DNA of 64,000 bases from NCBI RefSeq assembly GCF_008710145.1, contig NZ_VYKL01000015.1, positions 310,001 to 374,000 on the forward strand, written 5' to 3'. The notes under the pieces were generated by a model. That model was not told where the DNA came from, searched no databases, and was given only the letters and a program-made list of their open reading frames with translations. Made by a program: the position numbers and the translations under genes. Origin of the DNA: Niallia endozanthoxylica. Lineage in GTDB: Bacteria; Bacillota; Bacilli; Bacillales; Cytobacillaceae. This document shows positions 14,395 to 23,775 of this stretch, in pieces (position 1 is the stretch's first letter; every line of letters starts with the position of its first letter).

Positions 14395-17166
14395 TTAGAC
14401 TAAATGGCTGTAATGTTCCTGAACGACATCTGCACAGCGCGGGCAGAGTGTTGGATGGTTTTCCTTTTCACCCACGTGTGGAGTCACTGTCCAGCAGCGC
14501 TCACAAGTCTCACCTTCTGCTTTTGACACAACAATCGCTGCAAGTTCAAGCTTTAGCGCTTGTTCTGGTGCCTTATCATATCCATCAACTACTTCAAATC
14601 CAGATATAATAAAGAGTTGTTGTAAATTCTCTTTAATTGATTCTAAAAGACTCTTCGTCTCATCATTTACATACAATGTTACTTTTGCTGTTAATGATTT
14701 ACCAATAACTTTTTCATTACGCGCTTCTTCAAGTGCTTTTAACACATCATCACGAAGTTTCATGAACCTTGACCATTTTGCCATTAATCCCTCCGCTCCC
14801 TGTAATTCTTTTGCTTCAGGGAAATCGGTTAATTGTACACTCTGTTCTTGTACAGCTGGAATAAAGCTCCACACTTCATCAGCTGTATGAGAAAGAATTG
14901 GAGAAATCAATTTAGTTAAGGCAAGTAAGCTTTCATATAAAACCGTTTGAATCGCACGGCGGTCATACTGATCACTTGCTTCGATATACAGGACATCTTT
15001 TGCAAAATCAAGATAGAATGAGCTTAAATCAAGTGTACAGAAATTGTTCACTGCATGGTAGATACTAGCATACTCATAGTTTTCATAGTTATTACGTACT
15101 TGTTTAATTAAATCATTTAATTTAACAAGCATAAATTGATCAACTTCACGTAAGTTTTCATATGAAATGGCATCCTTAGCCGGATCAAAATCTGCAAGAT
15201 TTCCCAGTAAGAAACGGAACGTATTTCGAATCTTACGGTATACCTCAGCTACTTGCTTTAATATCGCATCGGAGACACGCACATCCGCTTGATAATCAAC
15301 AGAAGCAACCCAAAGTCGGAGGATATCTGCTCCTAATTGATTCATAACTTTTGCAGGAACAACTACGTTCCCAACGGATTTACTCATTTTTCTGCCTTCG
15401 CCGTCAAGTGCAAAGCCATGGCTTAATACGCCCTTATATGGTGCTTTACCTGTTACAGCAACTCCTGTTGACAATGATGAGTTAAACCAGCCGCGGTATT
15501 GGTCGGAGCCTTCTAAGTAAAGATCTGCTGGCCGCTGTAAGTCATCGCGTTCTAATAGTACTGCTTGATGAGATGATCCGGAATCAAACCAAACATCCAT
15601 AATGTCTGTTTCTTTTGTAAAGCTGCCGTTTGGACTTCCAGGATGTGTAAATCCTTCCGGTAGAAGATCCTTTGCCTCACGTTCAAACCATACATTCGAT
15701 CCGTGTTCACGGAATAAGTTTGACACATGTTCAATCGTCTCATCCGTAATAACAGGCTCACCATTTTCTGCATAAAAGACTGGAATTGGCACACCCCATG
15801 CACGCTGACGTGAAATACACCAGTCGCCCCGATCGCGAACCATATTAAATAATCTTGTTTCACCCCAAGCCGGCACCCATTTTGTTTCTTTAACGGCTTC
15901 TAACAAGTCATCCCGGAAATCCTTAATAGATGCAAACCATTGTGCTGTCGCGCGGTAAATAACCGGTTTCTTCGTTCTCCAATCATGCGGGTAGGAGTGC
16001 GTGATAAAGGATAGTTTTAAAAGTGCACCAACCTCTTCTAGTTTTTCCGTTATCGCTTTATTCGCTTTATCATAAAATAATCCAGCAAACCCTTCTGCTT
16101 CCTTCGTCATAACACCTTTATCATCAACTGGACAAAGAACATCAAGACCGTATTTCTGACCAACATAAAAGTCATCTTCCCCATGTCCTGGCGCTGTATG
16201 AACACAGCCTGTTCCAGCATCAATTGTTACATGCTCACCAAGCATAACAAGAGAATCACGATCATAGATCGGGTGTTTGGCTACAATTCGGTCAAGCTCT
16301 GATCCCATAATAGTTTGAACAATACTCGGCTGTTCCCAACCGATTTCGCTTGTTACAGCTTCAAGAAGATCATTTGCGACAAGATATTTTTGTTCATTTT
16401 CTTCTACAACAACATAAGTCAAATCTGGATGTACAGAAATACCTAGGTTTGCTGGAATCGTCCATGGTGTTGTTGTCCAAATAATAATTTGAACATCCGT
16501 ATCTAACACACCTTTTCCATCTCTTACTTTAAACCCAACATAAATAGATGGTGACTTTTTGTCCTGATATTCAATTTCAGCCTCCGCAAGAGCAGATTCA
16601 CTTGAAGGAGACCAGTAGACAGGCTTTAATCCCTTATAAATATAACCTTTTTTAGCCATTTCACCGAATACTTTAATTTGCTGAGCCTCATACTCAGGCT
16701 TTAATGTAATATATGGATTTTCCCAATCTCCTCGAACACCTAAGCGTTTAAATTGGCTGCGCTGACTGTCAATTTGCTCATAAGCATATTTTTCGCAAAG
16801 CTTTCTAAATTCAGCAACAGTCATTTCTTTGCGGTTTACACCTTTGTTTGTCAAAGCCTGCTCAATTGGCAGACCGTGCGTATCCCAGCCTGGGACATAT
16901 GGAGCATTAAAGCCGCTCATTGATTTATAGCGAACAATAAAGTCCTTTAAGATTTTATTCAAGGCATGCCCCATATGAATGTCACCATTCGCATATGGAG
17001 GTCCATCATGTAGTACGAACATTGGTCGATCCTTTGTTCTTTCTTGCACTAATCTATAAATATTCATGTCTTCCCATTTTGATTGAATTTCAGGCTCTCT
17101 TTTTGGGAGATTACCACGCATTGGAAATTCAGTATTTGGCATTAATAAAGTATCTTTGTATTCCAT
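14395..17166 (-). CDS. ileS: Isoleucyl-tRNA synthetase
   Basis: This class I synthetase charges tRNA-Ile. The ATP-binding HIGH-type motif lies in [16 protein letters not shown] near residue 57 and the KMSKS loop in [11 protein letters not shown] near residue 590. The CP1 editing-domain motif [13 protein letters not shown] is present. The C-terminal zinc site CERCW...CPRC is intact. The start at ATG 17166 ([10 protein letters not shown]) has GGAGGAAGAG upstream and gives 923 residues. The longer frame to 17220 lies in the leader. Expression is controlled by the upstream T-box. Confidence 0.97.
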   Translation of the reverse strand: MEYKDTLLMPNTEFPMRGNLPKREPEIQSKWEDMNIYRLVQERTKDRPMFVLHDGPPYANGDIHMGHALNKILKDFIVRYKSMSGFNAPYVPGWDTHGLPIEQALTNKGVNRKEMTVAEFRKLCEKYAYEQIDSQRSQFKRLGVRGDWENPYITLKPEYEAQQIKVFGEMAKKGYIYKGLKPVYWSPSSESALAEAEIEYQDKKSPSIYVGFKVRDGKGVLDTDVQIIIWTTTPWTIPANLGISVHPDLTYVVVEENEQKYLVANDLLEAVTSEIGWEQPSIVQTIMGSELDRIVAKHPIYDRDSLVMLGEHVTIDAGTGCVHTAPGHGEDDFYVGQKYGLDVLCPVDDKGVMTKEAEGFAGLFYDKANKAITEKLEEVGALLKLSFITHSYPHDWRTKKPVIYRATAQWFASIKDFRDDLLEAVKETKWVPAWGETRLFNMVRDRGDWCISRQRAWGVPIPVFYAENGEPVITDETIEHVSNLFREHGSNVWFEREAKDLLPEGFTHPGSPNGSFTKETDIMDVWFDSGSSHQAVLLERDDLQRPADLYLEGSDQYRGWFNSSLSTGVAVTGKAPYKGVLSHGFALDGEGRKMSKSVGNVVVPAKVMNQLGADILRLWVASVDYQADVRVSDAILKQVAEVYRKIRNTFRFLLGNLADFDPAKDAISYENLREVDQFMLVKLNDLIKQVRNNYENYEYASIYHAVNNFCTLDLSSFYLDFAKDVLYIEASDQYDRRAIQTVLYESLLALTKLISPILSHTADEVWSFIPAVQEQSVQLTDFPEAKELQGAEGLMAKWSRFMKLRDDVLKALEEARNEKVIGKSLTAKVTLYVNDETKSLLESIKENLQQLFIISGFEVVDGYDKAPEQALKLELAAIVVSKAEGETCERCWTVTPHVGEKENHPTLCPRCADVVQEHYSHLV

Positions 17167-17291
17167 GTCTCTTCCTCCATTTAATTCATTAGCAAAATTC
17201 TTAAGCTGACCTTTTGTCAAAATTGTTTAACCCTGTATTGTTATTACCGATATTATTGATAATGAAACTTCTTTTTACAGAGCAAAATAAA

Positions 17292-17545
17292 AAAGCCTTT
17301 CACATCCCATAAAGGGACGAGAAAGGCTATTCCCGCGGTACCACCCTTGTAGATAGAAAAACTCTTCTATCCGCTCAAAACATCCTTAACGCGAATGACA
17401 CGCCTTGTCTTAATCCTAATGATTAGTTTCAGCAAGGAACTCAAGGGTGATCTTCCAGACTTACTGCTTATACCGGGCTTCCACCATCCCCGGTTCGCTA
17501 GATAAGCTAAATGAAGCTGTACTGTCCCTATCAACGCTTAATCGA
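17292..17545 (-). promoter_or_regulatory. T-box riboswitch leader of ileS (tRNA-Ile sensing)
   Basis: On the minus strand, the leader carries the conserved T-box core GGGTGGTACCGCGGG (17331-17345) and a structured stem I region. A terminator hairpin AGCCTTTC/GAAAGGCT (17294-17301 with 17321-17328) follows, with a T run after it. A plausible specifier codon ATC at 17449-17451, in the context GATCACC, fits isoleucine. Uncharged tRNA-Ile is expected to stabilise the antiterminator and turn on ileS. Confidence 0.92.
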
Positions 17546-17609
17546 ATATAATAGATCAATTAGAAAATAAACTTTTATAAGAAATTATATGCTTTTTTAC
17601 TGCCAAACG

Positions 17610-18125
17610 TCAAGCAAAGGAATCCTCTTCTTGAGTTGACTTTAACTCGGTGGAATCAAGCTCATACTCGAGCAAATGATCCCAATCATCATTATTCAAT
17701 AAATCAAGCTGTGCTTCAATCAACATTTTAAAGCGGGTACGAAATACTTTCGATTGCTTTTTAAGTTCTTCTATTTCAAGAGCAATTTTTCTTGCTTTTG
17801 AAAGGGACTCATTTACAATACGATCGGAATTTTTTTCTGCCTCTTTAATAATGAGCTTTGCTTCTTTTTGAGCATTACGCTTTACTTCTTCAGCCGCTTC
17901 CTGAGCTACAACAATTGATTTATGCAGAGTTTCTTCTAACGAGTTAAAATGACCCATTCGATCCGTCATCTCGTTTAACTTATCTTCTAACTCTTTTTTT
18001 TCACGCAGTACGATTTCATAATCCTTGATGACCTGATCAAGAAATTCATTTACTTCATCCTCATCATAACCACGAAACCCTTTACTAAACTCCTTATTAT
18101 GTATATCCAAAGGCGTTAATGGCAT
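17610..18125 (-). CDS. divIVA: Cell-division initiation and pole-binding protein DivIVA
   Basis: DivIVA is a coiled-coil scaffold that binds negatively curved membrane at septa and poles and recruits MinJ and sporulation partners. The N-terminal membrane-binding lipid-anchor region MPLTPLDIHNKEFSKGFRG is intact. It is followed by a long heptad-rich coiled coil through EEVKRNAQKEAKLIIKEAEK. The start at ATG 18125 has GGGAGGTGG upstream and gives 171 residues. The longer frame to 18152 adds residues not found in the family. It stands at the end of the ylm cluster, before the ileS leader. Confidence 0.95.
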   Translation of the reverse strand: MPLTPLDIHNKEFSKGFRGYDEDEVNEFLDQVIKDYEIVLREKKELEDKLNEMTDRMGHFNSLEETLHKSIVVAQEAAEEVKRNAQKEAKLIIKEAEKNSDRIVNESLSKARKIALEIEELKKQSKVFRTRFKMLIEAQLDLLNNDDWDHLLEYELDSTELKSTQEEDSFA

Positions 18126-18206
18126 ACTGCCACCTCCCAAGTATTTTCTCAAGTTTGCACTTTTTCTTTTTCGACACGTTTTATTTTATTCCTGCTTGAA
18201 AAATAA

Positions 18207-18980
18207 TTATTTTTGTCTTCCAACTGAAATACGCCATTTCTCTTTTTTAGTTTGGCCTTCAATAGAGAACAGCTTGCCGCGGCCGAAACCACGTACTGAA
18301 ATCGTATCTCCCTCACCGCATTCAAATGAAGTATTTTCTATGCTTGTCCAATTTACTTTTACGAGTCCGGAATTAATTAAACTTTGAGACTTTTGTCTAG
18401 ACAATTGAAAAATGGTTGCCACAACCGTATCGAGCCTTAACGAAGATACTGAAACAGACTTTTCATGCCATAAATCTTCGTGTGCGATGCTTTCAGACAA
18501 TGGCTGTTCAATTAATTGAACAGCAGCCCTGCCCACTGTTTGTAATTGTATACGTACATAATCCCCAATCTCTTCTGCACAATAAAATTGTAAACGTTCA
18601 CCTACGCTAACAATATCACCAAACTTTTCGCGTCTTAAGCCGAGGGACATAAGACTCCCTAAGACATCACGATGGGCAAGATTGATAAATTTATTCGGGT
18701 ATTCAATTTCATATAATTTTATCTTATAATCGCCATCTTCGTTTTGGGAATATTCTGGATATAATAAAGCTCTTTTTCTTTCCGTATAGGCAGAGCCTCC
18801 AAAAAAACTCCATTTAACTTCCAGTTGCTGTCCAATAATCATTTTAACTATTTGTTGTTCACGAGGATTTAGAAAATCAGTTAGTTTCGGGGCATATGCC
18901 TGTTCAACATACGCCTTCCAATTTAATACCTGGTTGATAAAATCGCGTTCCTCTGGCCGAAAATGCTGGTAAATTGACAT
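18207..18980 (-). CDS. ylmH: S4-domain RNA-binding protein YlmH
   Basis: This 257-residue protein has a C-terminal S4 RNA-binding domain: RLDTVVATIFQLSRQKSQ, then LINSGLVKVNWTSIE. An N-terminal YlmH-type domain precedes it. Family members are linked to ribosome quality control and tRNA or ribosome binding, which is established knowledge and not read from this sequence. It lies between ylmG and divIVA, as in other Bacilli, in the division-linked ylm group. The ATG at 18980 has a GGTG-type ribosome site upstream. Confidence 0.9.
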   Translation of the reverse strand: MSIYQHFRPEERDFINQVLNWKAYVEQAYAPKLTDFLNPREQQIVKMIIGQQLEVKWSFFGGSAYTERKRALLYPEYSQNEDGDYKIKLYEIEYPNKFINLAHRDVLGSLMSLGLRREKFGDIVSVGERLQFYCAEEIGDYVRIQLQTVGRAAVQLIEQPLSESIAHEDLWHEKSVSVSSLRLDTVVATIFQLSRQKSQSLINSGLVKVNWTSIENTSFECGEGDTISVRGFGRGKLFSIEGQTKKEKWRISVGRQK

Positions 18981-19053
18981 ATTTTTTCACCTTAGATTTA
19001 ATCTCAAAAGAGACAGGGATTAAGTCCCTTTTCACTTTATCTTTTCTTCTGTT

Positions 19054-19317
19054 TTAAGCAAACCATCTAGCAAGCTGTCCTAAACCTGCTGTAGCAAAGT
19101 TCAGAACCATAAATGCAACAATTGGTGAAATATCAATCATCCCAATTGATGGAATAAAACGACGAAATGGCTCTAAATATGGTTCACATATACGACCTAA
19201 AAACTGACCAATGCTTGATGAACGGGCATTTGGAAACCAAGACATTAAAATATAGATAATCAATGCCCATGAATAGTAATAAATTAAAGTTGACAAAATG
19301 CTAATAATAAATCCCAT
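19054..19317 (-). CDS. ylmG: YggT-family membrane protein YlmG
   Basis: This small 87-residue membrane protein has two hydrophobic segments: an N-terminal [20 protein letters not shown] and a second around [15 protein letters not shown]. They flank a conserved [15 protein letters not shown] loop typical of the YggT family. It lies directly downstream of sepF (6-bp gap). Family members are tied to septum or membrane organisation, but no reaction is known. The ATG at 19317 has GAGGTGG 9 nt upstream. Confidence 0.9.
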   Translation of the reverse strand: MGFIISILSTLIYYYSWALIIYILMSWFPNARSSSIGQFLGRICEPYLEPFRRFIPSIGMIDISPIVAFMVLNFATAGLGQLARWFA

Positions 19318-19323
19318 TTACGA

Positions 19324-19767
19324 TTACCACCTCGAATGTTCAAATTCTTTTTCTTGAAGAAATTCTGATATACTGCCTGAAACCTCAACATTATCTGGTG
19401 TACAAAGAAAAATATCCATACCGATTTTTTGAATATCTCCGCCTAAGGCATAGACCGTTCCACTAAGAAAGTCGACAATTCTTCTTGCCTGGTCATGCTG
19501 AATACGTTGTAAATTAACCACAACTGCTTTCCTGTTCTTCAAATGATCTGCCACATCCTGCGCTTCAGCATAAACACGAGGTTCGACCAACACTACTTTA
19601 GAGGACTTTTGTATGCTTTGCAGACTTACAACATTTTGCTTAGTTGGCGGCGAGAAGTTTTTTTGCGTTTTTTCTGGTTCATAATCTTCTTCAACTTGGT
19701 CCTCTTGGTTGTCAGCATATTCATCATCTAAAAAGAAAAATGTTTTAAATTTAGATTTAATGCTCAT
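19324..19767 (-). CDS. sepF: Cell division protein SepF
   Basis: SepF binds FtsZ filaments and the membrane to help form the division ring. The N-terminal amphipathic helix region [13 protein letters not shown] is present. It is followed by a variable acidic linker and the globular SepF domain with [24 protein letters not shown]. At 147 residues it is close to the B. subtilis length. The ATG at 19767 has AGGAGG upstream. It sits in the ylm operon with ylmE before it and ylmG after it. Confidence 0.95.
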   Translation of the reverse strand: MSIKSKFKTFFFLDDEYADNQEDQVEEDYEPEKTQKNFSPPTKQNVVSLQSIQKSSKVVLVEPRVYAEAQDVADHLKNRKAVVVNLQRIQHDQARRIVDFLSGTVYALGGDIQKIGMDIFLCTPDNVEVSGSISEFLQEKEFEHSRW

Positions 19768-19779
19768 CTTTCGAACCTC

Positions 19780-20454
19780 CTATTCTTCCCCGACTAAGGC
19801 TGTCCCAATGCGTACCATTGTTGCACCTTCTTCAATGGCAATTGCGTAATCATTCGACATCCCCATCGATAATTCTTTACAAGGTGCATATTCTAGTTCT
19901 AATTTTTGAATGTCCAACTGAATCTTCCTCAATTTTTTAAAGCATTCATGTAAAAATTCCCGATTATCTATGTAAGGTGCCATTGTCATTAAACCAGCAA
20001 TTTCAATATTCGGAAATTGTTTTATTTCGTCTATAAAAGTCATAACCTCTTCTGGTGCCAGTCCATGTTTCGACTCCTCACCAGACACATTCACTTGTAC
20101 TAAACATTTAATCTTTTTATTTGCCCGTTTATTAATCTCTTTAGCCAGTGATAGACGATCAAGAGAATGAATATAGTCTACTTTATCAATAATATTTTTT
20201 ACCTTACGTGTTTGTAAAGATCCAATAAAATGCCACGTAGGCTTCCCTTGTAAAGCTTCCCATTTTGCCGCTAAGCCTTCTTCTCGATTCTCTCCTAAAT
20301 CAACAATACCAGCATTTAAGGCTTCCTTTGCCCGTTCAATCGATACATATTTAGTCACTGCAATAATTTTAACTTCTTCTGGACTTCGGTTCGACTGTTC
20401 ACACGCTTTCACTATCGTTTCATTGATTGTCTGTAAATTATCTGCAACTTTCAT
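19780..20454 (-). CDS. ylmE: Pyridoxal-phosphate homeostasis protein (YggS/YlmE family)
   Basis: This 224-residue TIM-barrel protein binds PLP without known enzymatic activity and balances B6 vitamer and amino acid pools. The PLP lysine is in IAVTKYVSIERA near residue 35. The family signature DLGENREEG is present, as are WHFIGSLQTRKVK and the C-terminal LSMGMSNDYAIAIEEGATMVRIG. Spacing from the clear GGAGG to the ATG is about 14 nt, which is longer than usual. It follows ylmD by 3 bp. Confidence 0.93.
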   Translation of the reverse strand: MKVADNLQTINETIVKACEQSNRSPEEVKIIAVTKYVSIERAKEALNAGIVDLGENREEGLAAKWEALQGKPTWHFIGSLQTRKVKNIIDKVDYIHSLDRLSLAKEINKRANKKIKCLVQVNVSGEESKHGLAPEEVMTFIDEIKQFPNIEIAGLMTMAPYIDNREFLHECFKKLRKIQLDIQKLELEYAPCKELSMGMSNDYAIAIEEGATMVRIGTALVGEE

Positions 20455-20457
20455 TTT

Positions 20458-21282
20458 TTAAAGTATATCCTCCTTCCAGCCGATAAAACTCATCATTCTT
20501 CCGGTTTTGCCGCGATCCCTACGATGGGAATAAAAATGATCCTTTTGACAGCTGGTGCACAAATTGGTTATCAGGATATTTTCTCTTAGCACCCCTGCCT
20601 TTAAGAGGATTTCTTTATTGCATTCTTTTAAATTTAGATTATATTGATGATCACTAATTAAATTATATGGTTTTAACTCGACATCTTCTAGTTTATTTTG
20701 CACTAAATTTATCACACGATCATCAACTATATAACAATTTTCGCATATAGAGGGGCCAATTGCCACAAAAATGTCATTTGAATTCAATCCTTCTGATTGA
20801 AATGCACGTATCATTTCCTCGGCAATTCCATTAACAGTCCCTTTCCAGCCTGCATGGGCAATTCCAATTGCACATGATTCAGGGTGTAGGAAGTAAAGCG
20901 GTACACAATCTGCGTAACATAAGGTCAGCAATATTCCATGCTCAAACGTATAGAATCCATCCGTTTGCTTAAATGCATTTGCATAGGAGACTGCACCATT
21001 ACCCTTATCTGCTGCTGTGATTTTTTTAATTCCTATTTCATGGGTTTGCTGGGCGCCTATCCAATTGGTTAGTGGAAAATCAAGTTTTTCTGATAAAAGA
21101 AGCCGGTTTTCATTTACAGCTTGTTCGTTATCATTAACATGAAAACCGACATTTAAACTTGAAAAATCCCCGCTGCTCTTGCCGCCATTTTTAGTTGTAA
21201 ATCCAACAGATAAGCTTGGAAACCTTTGGACCCAATCATCAACAATAAAATATTCTTTCTCTTTTAAAATAAATGGATCCAT
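20458..21282 (-). CDS. pgeF: Multicopper polyphenol oxidase-like / purine nucleoside phosphorylase family protein (YlmD)
   Basis: This 274-residue member of the YfiH/LACC1 family carries metal-ligand motifs in TLCYADCVPLYF, IGIAHAGWKGTVNGIA and GPSICENCYIVDD. Family members act on purine nucleosides and one is reported to remove misincorporated L-Ser from peptidoglycan precursors (PgeF). The latter fits the neighbouring wall genes but cannot be read from the sequence. It is the first gene of the ylmD-E-F-G-H run, with ylmC upstream. Confidence 0.88.
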   Translation of the reverse strand: MDPFILKEKEYFIVDDWVQRFPSLSVGFTTKNGGKSSGDFSSLNVGFHVNDNEQAVNENRLLLSEKLDFPLTNWIGAQQTHEIGIKKITAADKGNGAVSYANAFKQTDGFYTFEHGILLTLCYADCVPLYFLHPESCAIGIAHAGWKGTVNGIAEEMIRAFQSEGLNSNDIFVAIGPSICENCYIVDDRVINLVQNKLEDVELKPYNLISDHQYNLNLKECNKEILLKAGVLRENILITNLCTSCQKDHFYSHRRDRGKTGRMMSFIGWKEDIL

Positions 21283-21355
21283 AACCTTACCTCTTCTTTA
21301 TTTTATTAAATTATTCTATCACACAATGAATACGCATCACAGTAAAATACCAATA

Positions 21356-21625
21356 TTATGATTCTTCTTCATTCGGTTTATATTCAGAGGATTCCTTATA
21401 ACGGACTAAAATCACATCTTCACCTATTTTCAAAATATTCTCCCAAGGAATAGTGATGTCATCATCTTTACCAAAAAAGCCAAGTATTTTACCTGAACCA
21501 GAAATAATGATTGCATCAATTTTTCCGGTTTGAACATTAATTTCTATATCACCAATATTCCCTAGCTTTTTGCCATCAGCAACATTCACCACATCTTTTA
21601 TCTGAAATTCAGAAATTCTTACCAT
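21356..21625 (-). CDS. ylmC: YlmC/YmxH-family sporulation protein (PRC-barrel-like)
   Basis: This is an 89-residue PRC-barrel-type protein. The core reads LGNIGDIEINVQTGKIDAII and GKDDDITIPWENILKIG, typical of the YlmC/YmxH sporulation family. The start is set at ATG 21625, 8 nt after GGGAG. The frame extends to a GTG at 21634 that would overlap the ribosome site. In B. subtilis, ylmA lies between sigG and ylmC. Here that space holds a palindromic element instead. Confidence 0.85.
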   Translation of the reverse strand: MVRISEFQIKDVVNVADGKKLGNIGDIEINVQTGKIDAIIISGSGKILGFFGKDDDITIPWENILKIGEDVILVRYKESSEYKPNEEES

Positions 21626-21755
21626 ACCAATCACTCCCGCAGTTAGCCTTATTTATGTATATGAATAACTGAATACGAAAAATCACTTTATACTCATGCA
21701 TAATGAAGATTTTTTTACATTAGACTATGTTAACAAATCATGTTGATAAGTCGGA

Positions 21756-21896
21756 TTTTTGACTCATCCGTGAGAAATGTCCATTTCTCACGCCTTTCAG
21801 CTGTGCTGAAAGGTTGCTGTATGGTTAGGAAGTGACAGGAGAAAATGAATTTTCTCCTGTCACTTCCTAACCATACAGCTTTAGATGAGTCAAAAA
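21756..21896. repeat. 141-bp cloverleaf palindrome (three nested perfect hairpins in an outer inverted repeat)
   Basis: Outer 13-bp inverted repeat TTTTTGACTCATC/GATGAGTCAAAAA at 21756-21768 and 21884-21896. Inside are three perfect hairpins: an 11-bp arm (21769-21779 with 21782-21792, loop 2 nt), a 9-bp arm (21793-21801 with 21805-21813, loop 3 nt), and a 31-bp arm (21816-21846 with 21849-21879, loop GA). Almost every base is paired. There is no open frame. It could be a mobile palindrome, a cruciform site or a structured RNA. No copy of it elsewhere in the window was seen. Confidence 0.9.
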
Positions 21897-21924
21897 TATT
21901 AATAAACAAGGAAATAAATTAAAA

Positions 21925-21951
21925 AAAGCTGCCATAATTCGGCAGCTTTAA
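21925..21951 (-). terminator. Terminator of sigG
   Basis: Stem AAAGCTGCC/GGCAGCTTT, followed on the minus strand by a T run opposite 21921-21930. It begins at the sigG stop codon. Confidence 0.85.
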
Positions 21952-22730
21952 CTTTGTATATTTTTATTCATTTGTTTTATGGCAGCTTTCTCTAGCCTAG
22001 ATACTTGCGCCTGAGAAATCCCAATTTCTTCGGCCACTTCCATTTGTGTTTTACCTTGAAAAAATCGCTTTCTCAATATCAGCTTTTCCCGTTCATTCAG
22101 TCTGCGCATACCTTCTTTAAGCGCAATTTCTTCAATCCAATTGATATCCTTGCTTTTTTCATCACTTAATTGATCCACGACATAAATGGGATCTCCTCCA
22201 TCATTATATATGGGTTCAAATAATGATACAGGGTCTTGAATCGCATCAAGAGCGAATACAATTTCTTCATGAGGTACATCAAGCTCTTTTGCAATTTCTT
22301 CCGCTGTAGGCTCGCGTGATGTTTTACTCATTAGTCTTTCCCGTACTTGCAGTGCCTTATAAGCAATGTCCCTAAGTGAACGTGATACTCGTATCGGGTT
22401 ATTATCACGCAAATAACGTCTGATTTCTCCGATAATCATCGGAACAGCATAGGTGGAAAATTTCACGTTTTGACTTAAATCAAAATTATCAATTGATTTC
22501 ATAAGTCCAATACAGCCAACTTGGAACAGATCATCAACAAACTCGCCTCTGTTATTAAATCTTTGAATGACACTTAAAACAAGGCGCAGGTTCCCATTAA
22601 CGAGTTTTTCCCGTGCGGATATGTCCCCTTCTTGTTGCATTTGCTTAAAAAGCAATCTCATTTCTTCATTTTTTAATACTGGAAGCTTTGATGTGTCAAC
22701 ACCGCAAATTTCTACTTTGTTTCGAGTCAA
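21948..22730 (-). CDS. sigG: RNA polymerase sporulation sigma factor sigma-G
   Basis: This is the late forespore sigma factor. Region 2 is seen in VNGNLRLVLSVIQRFNNRGE and DLFQVGCIGLMKSIDNFDL. Region 4 is seen in REKLILRKRFFQGKTQMEVA and GISQAQVSRLEKAAIKQM. The start is placed at TTG 22730 (TRNKVEICGVD), with GGAGGG 7 nt upstream. This gives 260 residues, the same as in B. subtilis. The open frame extends further but only through promoter sequence. Low expression is expected from the start codon and the leader hairpin. Confidence 0.97.
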   Translation of the reverse strand: MTRNKVEICGVDTSKLPVLKNEEMRLLFKQMQQEGDISAREKLVNGNLRLVLSVIQRFNNRGEFVDDLFQVGCIGLMKSIDNFDLSQNVKFSTYAVPMIIGEIRRYLRDNNPIRVSRSLRDIAYKALQVRERLMSKTSREPTAEEIAKELDVPHEEIVFALDAIQDPVSLFEPIYNDGGDPIYVVDQLSDEKSKDINWIEEIALKEGMRRLNEREKLILRKRFFQGKTQMEVAEEIGISQAQVSRLEKAAIKQMNKNIQS

Positions 22731-22739
22731 TCCATTTCC

Positions 22740-22796
22740 CTCCTTACAGGAGTTGCTGTACAAAAAACAGTATTTCCCCTGTAAGGAAAAATATGC
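22740..22796 (-). promoter_or_regulatory. sigma-F/G-type promoter and Shine-Dalgarno-sequestering hairpin of sigG
   Basis: The -35 GCATA is at 22792-22796 and the -10 GGAAATACT (fits GGNNANANT) is at 22769-22777, with a 14-bp spacer. Downstream, CTCCT/AGGAG with loop GTA (22740-22752) pairs the Shine-Dalgarno AGGAGG of sigG. A longer 10-bp inverted repeat TCCTTACAGG/CCTGTAAGGA (22741-22750 with 22778-22787) could form only on transcripts that start further upstream. Confidence 0.7.
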
Positions 22797-22979
22797 ACTG
22801 ATGAAACAGCAGAAAATGGACCAAGCAGAAAAAAAACGTAACAAACCTTGAGAGTTATCCTATTTTCAAGTTCTAAAAATTTTTTTATATCCATTCGGTT
22901 TTCGAATTTTGACACGTATTTTTATTGGGCTTTTAGGTTCATCCGTCTTTAAGAAGTGAAGATCTTTTGCTGATTAAAG

Positions 22980-23699
22980 TTAGACCATTTTATTAAATTC
23001 CTTTTTAAGTCTTTTAATAATTCTTTTTTCTAACCGTGAAATATAGGATTGTGATATTCCAAGCATATCAGCAACATCCTTTTGTGTTTTTTCTTCACCT
23101 GTACCTAGACCAAAGCGAAGCTCCATTATTTGTTTTTCACGATCCGAGAGCTGATGCAGGGCATTTAACAATAGTTTTTTATCCACACTGGCCTCAAGAT
23201 CCTTCGTAATGATATCCTCTTCAGTACCAAGCACATCAGAGAGTAACAATTCGTTTCCATCCCAATCGATGTTTAATGGTTCATCAAATGACACTTCCGA
23301 GCGGATTTTATTATTCCTCCTTAAATACATGAGGATTTCATTTTCGATGCACCGTGATGCATATGTAGCAAGTTTTATTTTCTTTTCTGGATTAAAAGTA
23401 TTAACGGCTTTAATTAAACCAATCGTTCCTATGCTTATTAAATCTTCAATATTAATACCCGTATTTTCAAATTTCCTTGCAATATACACGACTAATCTAA
23501 GGTTGCGCTCAATTAGGATTGATCTTGCCGCTTTATCACCTTGTGGAAGCTTTTCAATCAGCATGGCTTCCTCTTCTTTATTTAAAGGAGGTGGTAATGC
23601 TTCACTCCCGCCAATGTAGTAGGTTTCATCGGCTTTTAAGCCTAACTTAAACAATAGTTTATACCACAAATAAGAAAGGCGCAGTTTGAGTTTTTTCAT
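22980..23699 (-). CDS. sigE: RNA polymerase sporulation sigma factor sigma-E (precursor pro-sigma-E)
   Basis: This is the early mother-cell sigma factor, made with an N-terminal pro-sequence that SpoIIGA removes. The pro-region with [21 protein letters not shown] is visible. Region 2 includes [22 protein letters not shown] and region 4 ends with [17 protein letters not shown]. Two tandem ATG codons exist at 23702 and 23699. The second has better spacing from AGGAGG (7 nt) and gives 239 residues, the B. subtilis length. It follows spoIIGA in one operon. Confidence 0.97.
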   Translation of the reverse strand: MKKLKLRLSYLWYKLLFKLGLKADETYYIGGSEALPPPLNKEEEAMLIEKLPQGDKAARSILIERNLRLVVYIARKFENTGINIEDLISIGTIGLIKAVNTFNPEKKIKLATYASRCIENEILMYLRRNNKIRSEVSFDEPLNIDWDGNELLLSDVLGTEEDIITKDLEASVDKKLLLNALHQLSDREKQIMELRFGLGTGEEKTQKDVADMLGISQSYISRLEKRIIKRLKKEFNKMV

Positions 23700-23739
23700 C
23701 ATTATTCCTCCTTTTGGCGGTTAATTATTTATTAACTCT

Positions 23740-23775
23740 GTCGTCCCTGATCAAGCCGGCTCCGCTTTTCTTATT
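23740..23775. repeat. 36-bp partial copy of a dispersed repeat, overlapping the 3' end of spoIIGA
   Basis: This segment matches 30372-30407 at 30 of 36 positions by direct comparison. The shared core includes CAAGCCGGCTCC (here) and CAAGCCGACTCC (there), then CTTTTCTTAT. Only the flank of the element is present here, and the long hairpin found at 30313-30367 is missing. It supplies the stop codon and last seven codons of spoIIGA. Confidence 0.75.

Noticed and set aside
17521..17580. Promoter for the ileS leader.
   Set aside because: A TATATT-like -10 is present, but no acceptable -35 lies at 16-18 bp, so no call was made.
21756..21896. The cloverleaf as a CRISPR-like or integron attC site.
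   Set aside because: There is no repeat-spacer array and no integrase; the geometry of three separate perfect hairpins does not fit attC.
22731..22844. In-frame upstream extension of sigG.
   Set aside because: It runs through the sigma-F/G-type promoter. The TTG at 22730 with GGAGGG gives the known 260-residue length.
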